In this document: in pieces, positions 10,732 to 22,297 of the stretch
How the letters are laid out: each line of letters begins with the position of its first letter
How positions within the stretch are numbered: position 1 is the stretch's first letter
NCBI GenBank assembly: GCA_019671135.1
Contig: JAHRHY010000001.1
Span: forward strand, 3,906,001-3,970,000
DNA from: Linnemannia hyalina
Taxonomy: Eukaryota; Mortierellomycota; Mortierellomycetes; Mortierellales; Mortierellaceae
Reading direction: 5' to 3'
Length of the DNA: 64,000 nt
Translations under genes and position numbers: made by a program
The notes under the pieces: generated by a model
Told to the model about the DNA's origin: nothing
The model's database searches: none
The model's input: only the letters and a program-made list of their open reading frames with translations

Positions 10732-12850
10732 TTAGGCCAGGGCACCCATAGGGTCATAGGCAGGAAGGACATGAACCTCCTGCTCTAAAACATCAAGGTA
10801 TTTCTTGGGAGTAATCGCCTTCTCCAACACAACCTGGTACACAAACTCCGAGAACCAAGCATCACTCATAGTCAAGTATCCCTTATCACCGCCGACATCT
10901 CCCCAGCTGTTCTCGACGCGCCAACGGACAGGTTTGCCATGCTCGTCCAAGTGGACACCCGTAAAGACCATGGCGTGGGTCATCAGGGACTCGCCGTGGA
11001 TCAATCGCTCGGCTTTAGTCATATTGAAGCTGACATTGAAGGCCAGGTCGTATTGGAATACCTTGGGGTCCAAGATACCCGCGTCCCGCTGCAAGTACTT
11101 GCCCACATCCGCGCCGAACCAGACCTATTTCATGGATTGAAGGAATTAATTGTATTGAATGTTAGCAATGCTTACAATGTCGCTTAGAGTCAACGCGCTT
11201 GGTTCAATTGAAGAATAAAAAGAAGCGAGAAAAACAAAGAAAGCAAGAGTAAGAGAATAGATTAGGGGAGACAAAGGGGATTTGAATACGTACGGGTTTG
11301 CCGGAGGAGAGCTTCTTGATGGCGAGAGCCTTGAGGTCGTCAATGGGAGCATTGACGTAACGGATGGGCTGTCCTCCAGAAATGTTTCCGAGGTACTGGA
11401 CAGTGTAAAGCGCCATTGTCTTGTTACGAGGGTCGTTCACAATCGAGATCGTGTCCGCGACCTATTATCATTCAACAATGTTAATCACAAATAGGCATTA
11501 GTTGTTTGTTGGAAGATCAAACAGGCGGAGCACGAAACACAGTCGAAACAACAAACGAGCGTCAAAAAACTTACAGGGTATCCAACATGGTCACGGAAGT
11601 AAGACTGAGGAGTAACGTTCTGGAACTCAAAGTACTTCTTATCCTTATTCCTGAACGACCACGTAAATGGCTTCTTGGGTGGCTCCCCCAGCGTAATCGC
11701 CAGAATGTTATAAATCTCCTTCAGACATTTGTCCTTCTCGGCCCTCAACTCCTCGATTGACCTGCCCAGGGCAGCCATACGACGCAAGACGACAGCATGA
11801 TCGCGCAATTTGGAAATGACCAGGTTGTTAAGCTTGCCCGAGGAGGAGGAAGAGAAGGATTCGGGGTAGAGGGCTTTGGGGACGACACCGTAACGCTCGA
11901 CGAGGTTGACGAGCATGTCCCATTGTCCGCCGTCGTTGACGGGTTCTTTGAGGAGGTGTTGGACTACCCGGTCGTTCACGTCCCTGTCGCGCAGGTCGAT
12001 CATGCACTCCAAGAACCCTATTGTTTTTTTGTTTCGATTGAGATTGGGAAACCCCAGGCGTTAGTCTTTCTTCGGGTAATCATGTTTTCGTTGCACAAGG
12101 TCACAAGGCGTCTCAATTATCAAGGCACTAAAAACCATCCAATCGCAACAACCACTCACAAAGCTGACAACCACCACTTACAGTTGGACTTTTCAAACTT
12201 ATCCCAAAAGAACAAGTACCCCTGCGAGAGCTCAAACTCCTCCAGGTTATACTTCTTCATGACCTCAACACGGAAGACATTCAACGCCGCAAAGATCCAG
12301 CAGCGACCGGACGATTTCTGGTTGGTGACCATGGACTCGATAGGGATCTTGGTGTTGAAGGTATGGTTGTCGGCGATCATCACCTCGCGGTTAGTGATCA
12401 GGGTTGTGAAATCGAGAGAGTGCGCCGCGTTCTGGACCATTCTGTTCTTGGGGTCTGCGTTGAACGATTCACTATTTGGATTATTGGGATTATTGGAGAT
12501 GGACAGGAGGTGTGAGTTGTGTGAGCTCAGAGTAAGGACGACCCTTGAGAAAACACCAAAATCGCGGACGTGTGAACAAAAGTACGAAGGGCAGAACATC
12601 CTTCTTAATACCTGAGGTGGTGAACGCGCTCCTGACGGAGAGCGGCCTTGGGATTGTTGATACCATGGGGCTCGGTCAGGATGGGTGAAGGGTTCGAGGA
12701 GTGGAGGTCAAGCTTCATGTCTTGGTCGTAGGCAGGGGGAGAATTGAAAGAAGAAGAGGAAGAGGTAGAAGAAGCCTTTTCGTTGTTGTTGTGACGGCGG
12801 GAGACGACGTGGTTGACGGGCTCAAAGTTCTTGGAGTGGACGCAGCCCAT
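10732..12850 (-). CDS. LAP3: Bleomycin hydrolase / aminopeptidase C family (C1B), 510 aa
   Basis: Five exons: 12612-12850, 12182-12471, 11575-12017, 11294-11461 and 10732-11124; all phases match. The catalytic Cys is in KSSGRCWIFAALN, the His in SLMTHAMVFTGV and the Asn in WRVENSWGD. The C-terminus PAYDPMGALA fits the family, in which the tail enters the active site and gives the self-compartmentalised hexamer its aminopeptidase activity. Known roles are cytosolic peptide turnover, homocysteine-thiolactone and bleomycin hydrolysis. The N-terminus is odd: MGCVHSKNFEPV followed by a Ser/Asn-rich stretch of about 70 residues, longer than the core family. MGC with basic and Ser residues predicts myristoylation plus palmitoylation, hence possible membrane attachment (inference). 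Confidence 0.95.
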
Positions 12851-13971
12851 TAGGGGAGGTTGAGTTGAACGGGGTGGTGGAAAGGAAGGGATGTGGGATC
12901 ACGAAGAAGGAGAAAAGAAAAAAGAAGAGAAGAAGGGAAGAAAGAAGAAACAAAGGATATATATACCGAAACGAACAAGGTCAGATCGAAGCCCACAGGA
13001 GACACGTTGTTTGGTGACCACAAGGGTCCTCTCTTTTGTTCCCATGGATATGATAAGAGTTTTCTTTAATGTCTGATAGTCTACCAATTAGTTGACGAAC
13101 CATGAAGCGAGAGATACAAGGTAGAGGTCCTTGAAGGAAGCAGTCGACTGCATGTTTGCCCCTGTCCACTCATCCATCGACCTAACGAACGCCGTTTGTA
13201 GCCACTCACAGCCATGCAATCTTGTTTTCTAAGTGTCTTGTGATTCAACACAACCCATTTCTCCCGCAGCAGTATGACAAAGTGCAAAACCTTTCCCCTT
13301 TTGGTAGGCAAGGTTCACGTTCACAGTCCTTCATATGCCCTTGCAACTCTTATTAATATTTACTCACGGTCGGGTCTTATTGTCCTCACCTACTTCCTGT
13401 TATTCTGGACATCGTACCAGCATGAACCACGCGCAAAAGTTAACCGTTCTTTTTATTCACGTAAAAATACAAAAGAAAGAGATCTAGCGAAAATAAAACA
13501 ACTGCCGGCGTAACGAACAAAAAAGAAAAGGGAACAAGAAAAAGTCAAGTGAAGTTGCGCCTGGGACTGGCCAGAGTTCTGCCCATGGATTCATTGAAGG
13601 GAAAGCAAACAAACACAAACAAAATGTTCACATCAAGCCCAAATAGAGCAATGAACGCGACAGACTGTGTGAAAAGAGAACATAAGAAGGCGGATAAAAA
13701 AAAAGGCACACACATATACAAGAAAAGTGAAAAAAAAGTAAAGAAAGAGAGGGGGGAGTTGTTGACGCGTTTATGCAGGTGCAGACATGTCTGCAAGCAG
13801 ATACAATATGCGCAAGCAAAAGTTAAAAAAAAGAGGGAGGAAAGAAAGTCGCGAGTGCAGTCCTGTCTAGATCCAATCCTGTGCAGTCCAGATAGGTACA
13901 GTGCAACACCTAGGAGTAGAGGACACCGATCATCACCACATCATACCTAGACAATAGGTTATACAGTCCAT
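12851..13971. other. Intergenic region, no gene seen
   Basis: Holds the promoter of bleomycin hydrolase (plus strand purine-rich at 12895-12960, meaning CT-rich on the sense strand) and the 3' flank of adenylate kinase. No coding exon recognised. One perfect 16-bp palindrome lies at 13780-13795. Confidence 0.4.
13780..13795. other. Perfect 16-bp palindrome
   Basis: TGCAGACATGTCTGCA equals its own reverse complement. It lies about 185 bp beyond the adenylate kinase stop codon. It could be a protein-binding site or chance; no partner copy was seen nearby. Confidence 0.5.
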
Positions 13972-16253
13972 CTAGGCTTGACCTTGGCCTTCGGCCTCGG
14001 AAGGAGATTCTTCGGGCTTGAACCGAGTCTGGAGCAGTTCGCGAATCTGCGGGTATATTTCGTCGGAGGTGTTTCCTGCGAGGCTGACGAGGATGTTTTT
14101 GTTCTTGTAGTAATCCAGCAAGGGCTCTGTCAGCTCATGGTGCTTTTGAAGACGAATCTTGAATGTTTCCTACAAAGTGACAATAGCAACAGCAACAGCA
14201 ACAGCGACAGTAACAGCAAGAAGGGTAAATTTGGTTAGCGCAAGTAATCCTCAACCAGAGAGTTTGAAGGACAGCCCGACCATAAGGCAAAAGGCATAAA
14301 TAAGTTAAAAAAAGAGAGCCGATCCCAACAGTCGTGTTGGGAACTGTTGGTCACTTCGGGTGAAATTGGAAGCGGAAAAATTGGCGTCCCTGGCAAATCC
14401 GAAAGCTGCAAGGTAGGCCTCTTCTCCTCCTGTCCCTGTCCCTCTTATTCTTCCTCACTCAGACAAGCTGAGACATGGAATCTCTGTACGACTCGCTTTG
14501 TATGTTGGGGTTGTTGATGTTGGTAGAGTATTTGGTCAGGATGCATGCAGCAAGATATATCCACCTTTAGTCGAATAACCCGATCTCCTTTATCCTTCTT
14601 GGCACAGTCTGCAACAACAGCAATAGAGTAAAGTATACTCATCCTGACACTTTGTGTTTCCTGAGACTGATAGAACCCTCTACTGCGCTCCTGCTCTCCT
14701 GTGCAAAAGAAAAATGTCCGCTGACCCTCTTCCCTTTGGGTGTGTTGCAGTTGTGGGTCGGGTTGTGTTATCGCCGAGTCACTATTTGTTGCCTGTCCTG
14801 TGCCCAAATATCACAAAGGGAGAATGAACCGGCCAACCAACCAACCGACCAACCAACCAGAGTGAGCCCGATGAAATCACCTCTTTCCATTCTGCTTCTT
14901 TCCCCAAAATTCCTTATTATCTTATTTTCCGTGCCCACGGACTTACCGGATTGTCATCGGGTCGGCGCTCAAGAGCCTCGCCTGTCACATCATCCAGACC
15001 GGCACGCTTGGGAGGATTGTATGTCATGTTGTACACCCTTCCCGAAGGGATATGCACCCAACGATCTATTATTTTGTATGAGTGATAGTGTGAAAGCATT
15101 AGCAAAGGTTTGATAATTCTTCCTGAACATCGGCGTCTTATTGTTGTTGATGCTAATCTTTTTGCACCTGCTCTTTCTCTTTTCTTTTCTTTTTCTTTTT
15201 CTTTTTCTGTTTGTTTTTGTTATCCTCCTTCTCCCGTTCCATTTCCTCCCCTTCAAAAAACTTACCCATGATACGCTGGAGAATAACTTCCTCGGGAACA
15301 TTGAGATGAATGACAAGATTGAGCGGCTGGTTCAGACTATCAAGAGTATGATCAAGAGTCTCTGCCTGCGTCATCGTCCTGGGGAACCCATCCAAGAGCC
15401 ATCCTTGCTCTGCTCCCAGCTTGTCCAACTCACTATCGATGAGCTTGACCATGACCTCGTCCGAGACAAAGGCGCCGTTCTTCATCTCCTTGGCGGCCCG
15501 TTTGCCAATCTCTGTTCCTTGGGCAATGTTTTTGCGAAGGAGATCTCCACTCGAGATGGTACTGACCTCAAAGTTGTTTTGGATCCTGCCCGACTGTGTT
15601 CCCTTTCCGGCGCCCTATTGTCATTCATTTGTCATTTGTCAGATAAAAGGTTATTAGCTTGTGAAGATGATGGAAGAAAATAATGTTGGGCATATGACGA
15701 TGATGAAGCGCTCTCTTTTTTTCCTTTATAATTTTTGTTCAACCTTGTACAACAAAAGTATTTGTCCGGGAAGGAGATTATCGGATAGGGCAACAAGGAA
15801 AAAGGAGCCCTTCCTTCTCACTCTCATCCTACCTTCCCAACTTTTCATCCTTGTCTTGTTGGCCCGTGATTCTCCCCTTTTCCTGACACATATACGCTTT
15901 ACTGCTACTATCTCGTCTTATTTATGTGTTTTGTCCGGTCAGATCTTGGATGAGGTGTAAATAATACTTACGGGACTTCCGATAAGCAAGAGACGGAGTG
16001 GTGGACAACCTTCGACCATGTGTGCCATGCGGAGGGAGGAGGACGAGCTGAAGAGGGAACGGGAGTATGCCTTAGAGAGAGGAGTGAGCTGGTTGCTGAT
16101 CTTGATGGAGTTGGCGGTGGTGGTTGGCAAGGAAGAAAGAAGGCGTCTTGAGAGTGCGATAGGAGCAGCAACAGGGGACATGCTCGCTGTGAGAGCATGT
16201 GCGCGCCTGCTGCCTGAGGAGAGGAAGGTAACTGCTTGCCTGGACAGGGTCAT
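13972..16253 (-). CDS. ADK2: Mitochondrial adenylate kinase, AK3/Adk2 type (315 aa)
   Basis: Exons 15972-16253, 15266-15614, 14947-15065 and 13972-14169, all in phase. The P-loop LLLIGSPGAGKGTQ is split by the first intron after SP. The NMP-binding part follows ([10 protein letters not shown]), then [14 protein letters not shown] and the LID segment [13 protein letters not shown] with [14 protein letters not shown]. The LID lacks the four zinc-binding Cys, as in eukaryotic AK2/AK3. About 75 residues before the P-loop are rich in Arg, Ser and Leu without acidic residues, a mitochondrial presequence. The enzyme transfers phosphate from GTP or ATP to AMP in the matrix. An internal ATG (MAHMVEG) just before the core could give a shorter cytosolic form. 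Divergent from kynureninase. Confidence 0.95.
14824..14861. repeat. AACC-type microsatellite in an adenylate kinase intron
   Basis: Imperfect CAAC/CAAC units at about 14829-14861 within the last intron (14170-14946). Seen directly; no function implied. Confidence 0.7.
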
Positions 16254-16752
16254 GGAATAAAGGGTAAGAGAGTGTCGGTTGGTGTTGATGTGTGTAGGTG
16301 GAAGAAGAGAAATAGGAAAAGTAAAGAAAAGAAAGAAACGAAAAGGAGATTTGCGAATTGAACTTGGTGGATTCCGAAGGACGCGTGACTGCTTCCTGTT
16401 GACTCTTCCTCCTTTCTTTCTCACACTCTCTTCAGCGGAATGAGAGCCGTTGGTCACACATTCACCCCTGCCTTTGCTCTTCTTCCTTTACAGCTTCTCT
16501 TGTACTTCTTCTCCCTTGCAACCTTCAATTGCTTAAGAGGCAGTTTCTTGACGTCGTACTTAAGAGGCAGATCTTCCTCAGCGGATATATACCTCGTTTT
16601 TTTTGCGTTCGCCGTCGTCCCTCCTCTTTTTTTTTTTTTTTTCTTCTTTCCCTCTTTTCCCACACTATCCCTGCCCTCCACTTCCCCATCACTCTCTCCA
16701 CTCATCCCACACTTCCATCTCACAGTTCAACCTGATCTCTCAAATCCACACA
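16254..16752. promoter_or_regulatory. 499-bp divergent promoter, adenylate kinase / kynureninase
   Basis: The two start codons face away from each other across 499 bp. The half next to adenylate kinase is purine-rich on the plus strand, the half next to kynureninase pyrimidine-rich (about 16610-16740, with an 18-T run near 16627). Each strand thus carries a CT-rich leader before its start. No TATA box is obvious. Confidence 0.6.
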
Positions 16753-18600
16753 ATGACCCCCCAGGACAACCTCAACCTTCACCTGGCCGAATCAAAAGCC
16801 AAGGACTTTCTCGACTCATCCTTCGCCGCCTACATGGACGACAACGACCCCCTCAAAGCACTCCGCGACGAGTTTGTCATCCCCACCCGCGGTGAGATTG
16901 CCCCAGGTATTTTTACTTTTTCTTTTTCTTGCTTGGTACTTTGGATACTTGCGAAAGTAACAAAATTATTTAACGTGACTGACTCCCGCGCCCTCTTTCT
17001 CTGTCCGCTGGTTACCATCCTGCTGGACTGACTGTCGCCTGTTTTTTTTTTACCATACATTTAGGCGCAGACCGTCCCAACGAGCCCTGCACCTACTTCT
17101 GCGGAAACTCGCTCGGCCTCCTCCCCAAGGCCGTAGCCCGCTACGTGACCGAAGAACTCCAAGTCTGGGGCGAGGGCGCCGTCAACTCGCACTTCAAGCA
17201 CCGGTTCGGCCGCCCCTGGGTCCGCATTGAAGAAACCGTCCAAGAACAATCCGCACGCGTCGTCGGTGCCAAAAAGGATGAAGTCGCCATCATGAACACC
17301 CTCACCTCCAACCTCCATACCCTCCTGGCGGCCTTCTATACCCCTACCCAGGAGCGCCACAAGATCTTGATTGAATCCAAGGCCTTCCCCTCGGACCATT
17401 ATGCGGTTGAATCGCAGATCCGTTGGCACCAGAGGGATCCTAAGGATTCGCTGATCTGTCAGGAGCCTCGTCAGGGGGAGAGTTTGTTGAGGACTGAGGA
17501 TATCTTGGAGACGATTGAGAAGCATGGGCATGAGATTGCTGTTGTCTGCTTCTCTGGTATTCAGTTCTACACTGGACAGTACTTTGAGATGGAGAAAATC
17601 ACCAAAGCTGCTCAAGCCAAGGTAACTACCACCTCTTTGCTTTCTCTATGTCTGTCGGTTTTGCAATCTGTACTCTTATGCAGGTGTATCATGGAATGAA
17701 ATACTTGACATTAGAGAACAGAAGTATTCTTGTACATTGTAATAGGAGAAACAATCGCGTAAATATATCATCCTGATTCACATAACTAACAGATCTTTTA
17801 TTAAAATGACCAAATGATAGGGATGCATCGTAGGCTGGGACTTGGCACACGCGGCAGGAAACGTCCCTGTGCAGCTGCACGACTGGAACGTCGATTTCGC
17901 CTGCTGGTGCTCCTACAAGTACCTCAACTCGGGCCCTGGAGGCATCGCTGGAATTTTTGTCCACGAACGCCACGCCACCGACTTTAACCGCAACCGTCTT
18001 GCCGGCTGGTGGGGACACGACAAGGCCACCCGCTTTGACATGGTCAATGGTAAGTTATCAGGCATTTATATTTTGTTTTCGACGCGTTTATTTAAAAAGG
18101 CTTGCTGACATCTTTGTACCTGTGTTCCGTCGCCCCCGTTACTTATTCTCAATTGTTTGTTTGTGTTTCTATCCATCCGAATAGAGTTCAAGCCGATTGC
18201 AGGAGCGGCAGGATTCCAGCACTCCAACCCCTCAGTCCTGACCACAAGCGCCCTCCTCGGCTCCCTTTCCGTATTCGAAAAAACCACAATGACCGACATG
18301 CGCAAGAAATCCTTCCTCCTCACCGGATATCTATACCACCTCCTCACAACCGAATTCTCGACCGACGTTCTCGAAATCATCACCCCCGCCGATCCAGAAC
18401 AGCGAGGCGCCCAATTGAGTTTGGTCTTCAAGAGAGGGAAGATGATGGATATTTTCGAGGGGTTGGCCAAGAGGGCTATTGTTGGCGATGAACGTAAACC
18501 AGATGTTATTCGAGTTGCCCCTACGCCTTTGTATACCCGGTTTGAGGATGTGAGGCTCTTTATTGTTAACCTCAAGGAGCTCGTTGCCGAATTTTATTAG
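16753..18600 (+). CDS. BNA5: Kynureninase (451 aa)
   Basis: Exons 16753-16906, 17065-17621, 17821-18049 and 18185-18600; phases all agree. This PLP enzyme cleaves kynurenine and 3-hydroxykynurenine to anthranilate or 3-hydroxyanthranilate plus alanine, in tryptophan breakdown and de novo NAD synthesis. Visible hallmarks are [12 protein letters not shown], the carboxylate-binding region [25 protein letters not shown], the PLP-pyridine Asp in [11 protein letters not shown], the PLP lysine in [13 protein letters not shown] and [11 protein letters not shown]. Length is close to the usual 450-470. No targeting signal; cytosolic expected. The first ATG in frame after a CT-rich leader is used. No frame defects. 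Confidence 0.97.
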
Positions 18601-18999
18601 ATTGTGAGATGCCCACGCGTACACGAAGAGTAGAAACACATACAAAAATTTGTACCACAATTAAATACAAATACGCCATGATAGCATTCGAAATGCGCCA
18701 GTTTGTCTGCCGTATTTTGCTCGATTTCGAAGTCGTATTTGAAAACTTGAAATGTAGACATGCTGCGAATATTAAAAAATGGTTGATAATTATTTAATTG
18801 TGGTACAAATAATATAGGTGTATAGTATCTACAAGACGATTTGAAGAAGAAAGGGAAAGAAGAGAACATAAAGAAGATTAAGAAGAACAGTAAGAAGATG
18901 AAGGAAAAGTACAAGAAGAAGACGAAGTAAAAGATTGATGTGCCAGACATCAGACTTCCAAGTAGTATCTATATGAAAGTAGTGTAGGGGAATCGTTAT
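18601..18999. other. Convergent 3' region
   Basis: About 400 bp between the kynureninase stop and the arrestin-like gene stop. It is AT-rich at 18650-18800; AATTAAATAC near 18660 is a weak candidate polyadenylation element for kynureninase. No gene seen. Confidence 0.5.
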
Positions 19000-21900
19000 C
19001 TACATATCGCTTGCGGTGGTCTGCTCATCTCTTCCTTGCTCCTTCTTCTTCCCCTTGTCTCGGCCCATATCTTGGTGCGCGTAACTATGTAGAGGAGACT
19101 CATGGATCTCATACTCGGGGCTCGGCAGACCAAACGGTGGCATCACTGTTGACGGTCCAACTCCCACCACTGGCCGCGCAGCCATTGGAGCCGAAGAAGA
19201 TGAAGAAGGTCCAATATCCTGTGCAACCACTCCTACATCCACCATCGACACATCGTCACCATTGTCACTCCGGCCCTTGCCCTTGTCTACTGCCCGTGAA
19301 CTGGTCACGGCCACAGCGGGCACCGTCGGGCGTTGATCGTCGTTCCTGAAGGGCAGAGGCGAAGGTGGAGGAATGGTATAGTCCTCTTCATCCTCAGCGA
19401 CGGACGGGAACACATAGGGCGGAGGCAACGACAACTCCATCGTCGTCATAGGAGTACTACTACTAGTGTACGACGAGTGGCGCCTCGAAACAATCGATTC
19501 ACCTCCTGCTGCTCCTGCTGCTGCTTCGATATATGACAAAGGTGTGACCGCAAAGTCGGGCGAAGTTGAGTACATGCTAAAAGTCGTAGTACTAGTTGGG
19601 GACGACGCAAGACCACCAGCGCCACCGTCATAAGCACATCCCCAAGAGTACTGTTCCATGAACGTGGTCGGCGACGTGGGCGAGTTGGGTACTGAATACA
19701 TGGACGCCTCCGAAGGAGAGTAAAGTAATGATGTGCGTCGATCCGCGCCCGAGTAGTAGAATCCTGGATTTGTTGCTATAGATGTTCGCATGGTCGAGAT
19801 CCCGAGGGCGTCGACTTGGTCTGGTTGGAGGAGGTCTGTTGTCTCCTGTACGACCTCATGTCCGACCATCAGCAGCAGTGTACCTTCTCGATCCGCGTAG
19901 ACGGGTAGATGCCTGTTGCCGCTGCCGGTATTGTTGCCATTGACCCCACTTTCTCCTCCGCCCACCTCACCATCGCCATCCTCATCGTCCTCATACTCCG
20001 TATCCTCATCATAATCGCTCAACTCCTCGCCATCCCCATTCCCTCCCTCATTTTGACCTTCCCCAGCACCACCACTAACTATCCCAAACAACGCCCTCCT
20101 CGCCCTCCTCCGCGTCCGACTCTGCGGATGCAACCTCATCAAATGCCTAAACAACGCATGCGTATGGACCGGCCCGCCCGCAGCGTTCAAAGTCGGGTGG
20201 ATCGAGATCGGGAACGACAATTGCAAATCTCGCTCTTTGTTCGTCGACTGATCAAATCGGAAGACAACCCGCAACTTGTGAGAGACCGACAAGGTATGAG
20301 GCCAAGGTGTGGACATGGATTCCATGACGGTGTGCGGTTGAGGGATCTGAAGCCGGGCTGCTCCTCGCATATGAGTCCAGGTGTCGGTCGGGGTGGTGTC
20401 GCCTGCGCAGTCGTGTGTCACCGCTGTGCTAATGACTGTTGTGTGAATGTTGGGTGCCATTCTTGGTCCAAGGCTAATTGGTTTATGCAATCGAAGGGTT
20501 TTTTTCCCATAAGCATGAAAAAGTACCAGAGGAGCAATGGAGCACAAAAAAGGAAGGCAAATGGACTTGTTAATAATGGTCATAAATGATGACAGCGAAG
20601 CAGAGCAAAAGGGACGTTGAGATTGAATTGAGAGAAAGGTGGGGGTAACATGGGTATGTGGGCGGAGTCATTCGGTCTTTTTTTCATTCGCCGATCCCCT
20701 CGTCTTCTCTGGCTGTCCTCGTTATTTGCTTTCGACATTCGACATCATATACGGCTCGCATTGGTCGATCTGCGAGTAGGAGAGTGAGCAAGAGTGTACA
20801 ACAAAGTTGTTGCTGACAATGAAAAAATAGAATGCATGGCAGTCGTGCCTCTGTGTCGCCATTCATCCGAGTCCAAACAAAAATAAAGTGCGATTGCAAT
20901 GCATGGATATATGCCAAGTTGTGAATATGAAGAAGTGATGGGTGTGTGTGTATGTGCGTGTGTAAGACAGAAGAGAGATGAACATACATTTGTGTCTCCT
21001 CTTCAACAATAGAGTATTGGACCTCCTTGATCTTGAGCCGATCCTGAAGCGTCTTCCACCGAGCGTCAAACCCAAACTGCAAATCCTGGAGTCGTCGTAT
21101 ATCAAGTTGCTTGGGCACCTGCAGTCGAAATTCAATCTTGCCTCGCCTCTTTCCGTGATAAGAGTGATCCTCACTGTGGTTGCGCCAGTCAACCATATCC
21201 TGCCAGCACTGGATTCGGAAGGGGATTGAGATCGTCATCTGGTTGTTGACGAGGATATCCCGACGACTCATGACCAATGTAGCGCTGAGTGTGTACACGA
21301 TGGTCGAATCTCCCGAGAACGACTTGAATGGACCCGAGGGTAAACAACGGGACGAATCGCCGGCGGCAGTGTTGCTGTTGTTGTTGTTGGTATCAGGGTT
21401 GTCCACATGAGATGGAAACTCTAAGTAGAAATCAATATCGTTGACCCCCTGTCGCAATTGATTTTGAAGATTGCTATTGGTGGTCGTTCCAGATCCATTA
21501 TTATTGTTACTATTGCTGCCGTTGCTGCTGTTGCTGTTATCGCAGTTGTGAGGAGATGGACCGAGGCTGAGGAGGGTGGGTTGTTGGTTGTTGTTGTTGA
21601 CGGTGTTGCTGTTGGTATTGTTGTCTGAAGGGAGTGTGGAGATGGTAATTCCGTCGAGTGGACCCAGATGTGTCATAGGACTGCTGTCGTCGTCGTTAGT
21701 GACATTATTAGGCACGCTGAATCCGTGACTAGGTTCCCCCGATCTCACTGGTTGTTGTGCACTGGCCGTCGTAGTAGTGCTCATCCTTGTCATCACTCCT
21801 CCTGCTGCTGCTGCTGCGGTGGCTGGTGTGGTCGTAGATGTAGATGGGAAAGCCTCGATTTCAGTCATGGAGTGGGGCGATACGGGGATATTACTCGGAT

Positions 21901-22297
21901 GACTGTTCGATAACGAAGTCATCGACGAGAGCGATGACGCCCTTTGTTGTTGTCTCTGCTGCTGCTGTGTCTGCAACTCTCGACTTCCAGCCCCACCTCG
22001 ACTTTCACTCCCAATCATACCCGCATTCAAACCGTGCCCCTCAAAGACAATCTCCTTGGAAGTCTTCAAGAAGACCTGTTTAGCCTTGATGGTCTTGGCC
22101 CCCTGGCGCATCCAAACACGTGAGGTCCCCGTGACAGTCAAGACCAGAGACTTGTAGACACACGGCCGCTTGACAATGACTCGAACTTTTCCTGCAAGCA
22201 CTGCGGGGGAAGGGTGGTTGATGCAGATATCGACGGTTGGCGATTCGGGCAGGATGTCGAGTGCCGTCACCAGGTCGTTGAACAATCTTCCGACCAT
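19000..22297 (-). CDS. Alpha-arrestin-like trafficking adaptor with PPxY motif (927 aa)
   Basis: Exons 20988-22297 and 19000-20473, joined across a 514-bp intron (phase 2, giving EETQ-ILGPRM). The N-terminal half starts with an arrestin-N fold (DICINHPSPAVLAGKVRVIV, TGTSRVWMRQG), interrupted after about residue 95 by about 200 residues of Gln/Asn/Ser low complexity. It resumes at DIDFYLEFPSHVD and YTLSATLVMSR; the remainder up to IEFRLQVPKQ is arrestin-like. Exon 2 carries the C-domain strands (KLRVVFRFDQS, LQLSFPISIHPT), then an acidic disordered tail. LPPPYVFP is a PPxY motif of the kind bound by Rsp5/Nedd4 WW domains. Known alpha-arrestins recruit ubiquitin ligase to plasma-membrane transporters; the same job is inferred. 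Substrate unknown. The splice acceptor is the least certain part. Confidence 0.83.

Noticed and set aside
20684..20987. Read-through of arrestin exon 1 to the stop at 20684
   Set aside because: The reading after 20988 loses arrestin-like character and a phase-matched intron connects to the C-domain exon at 20473.
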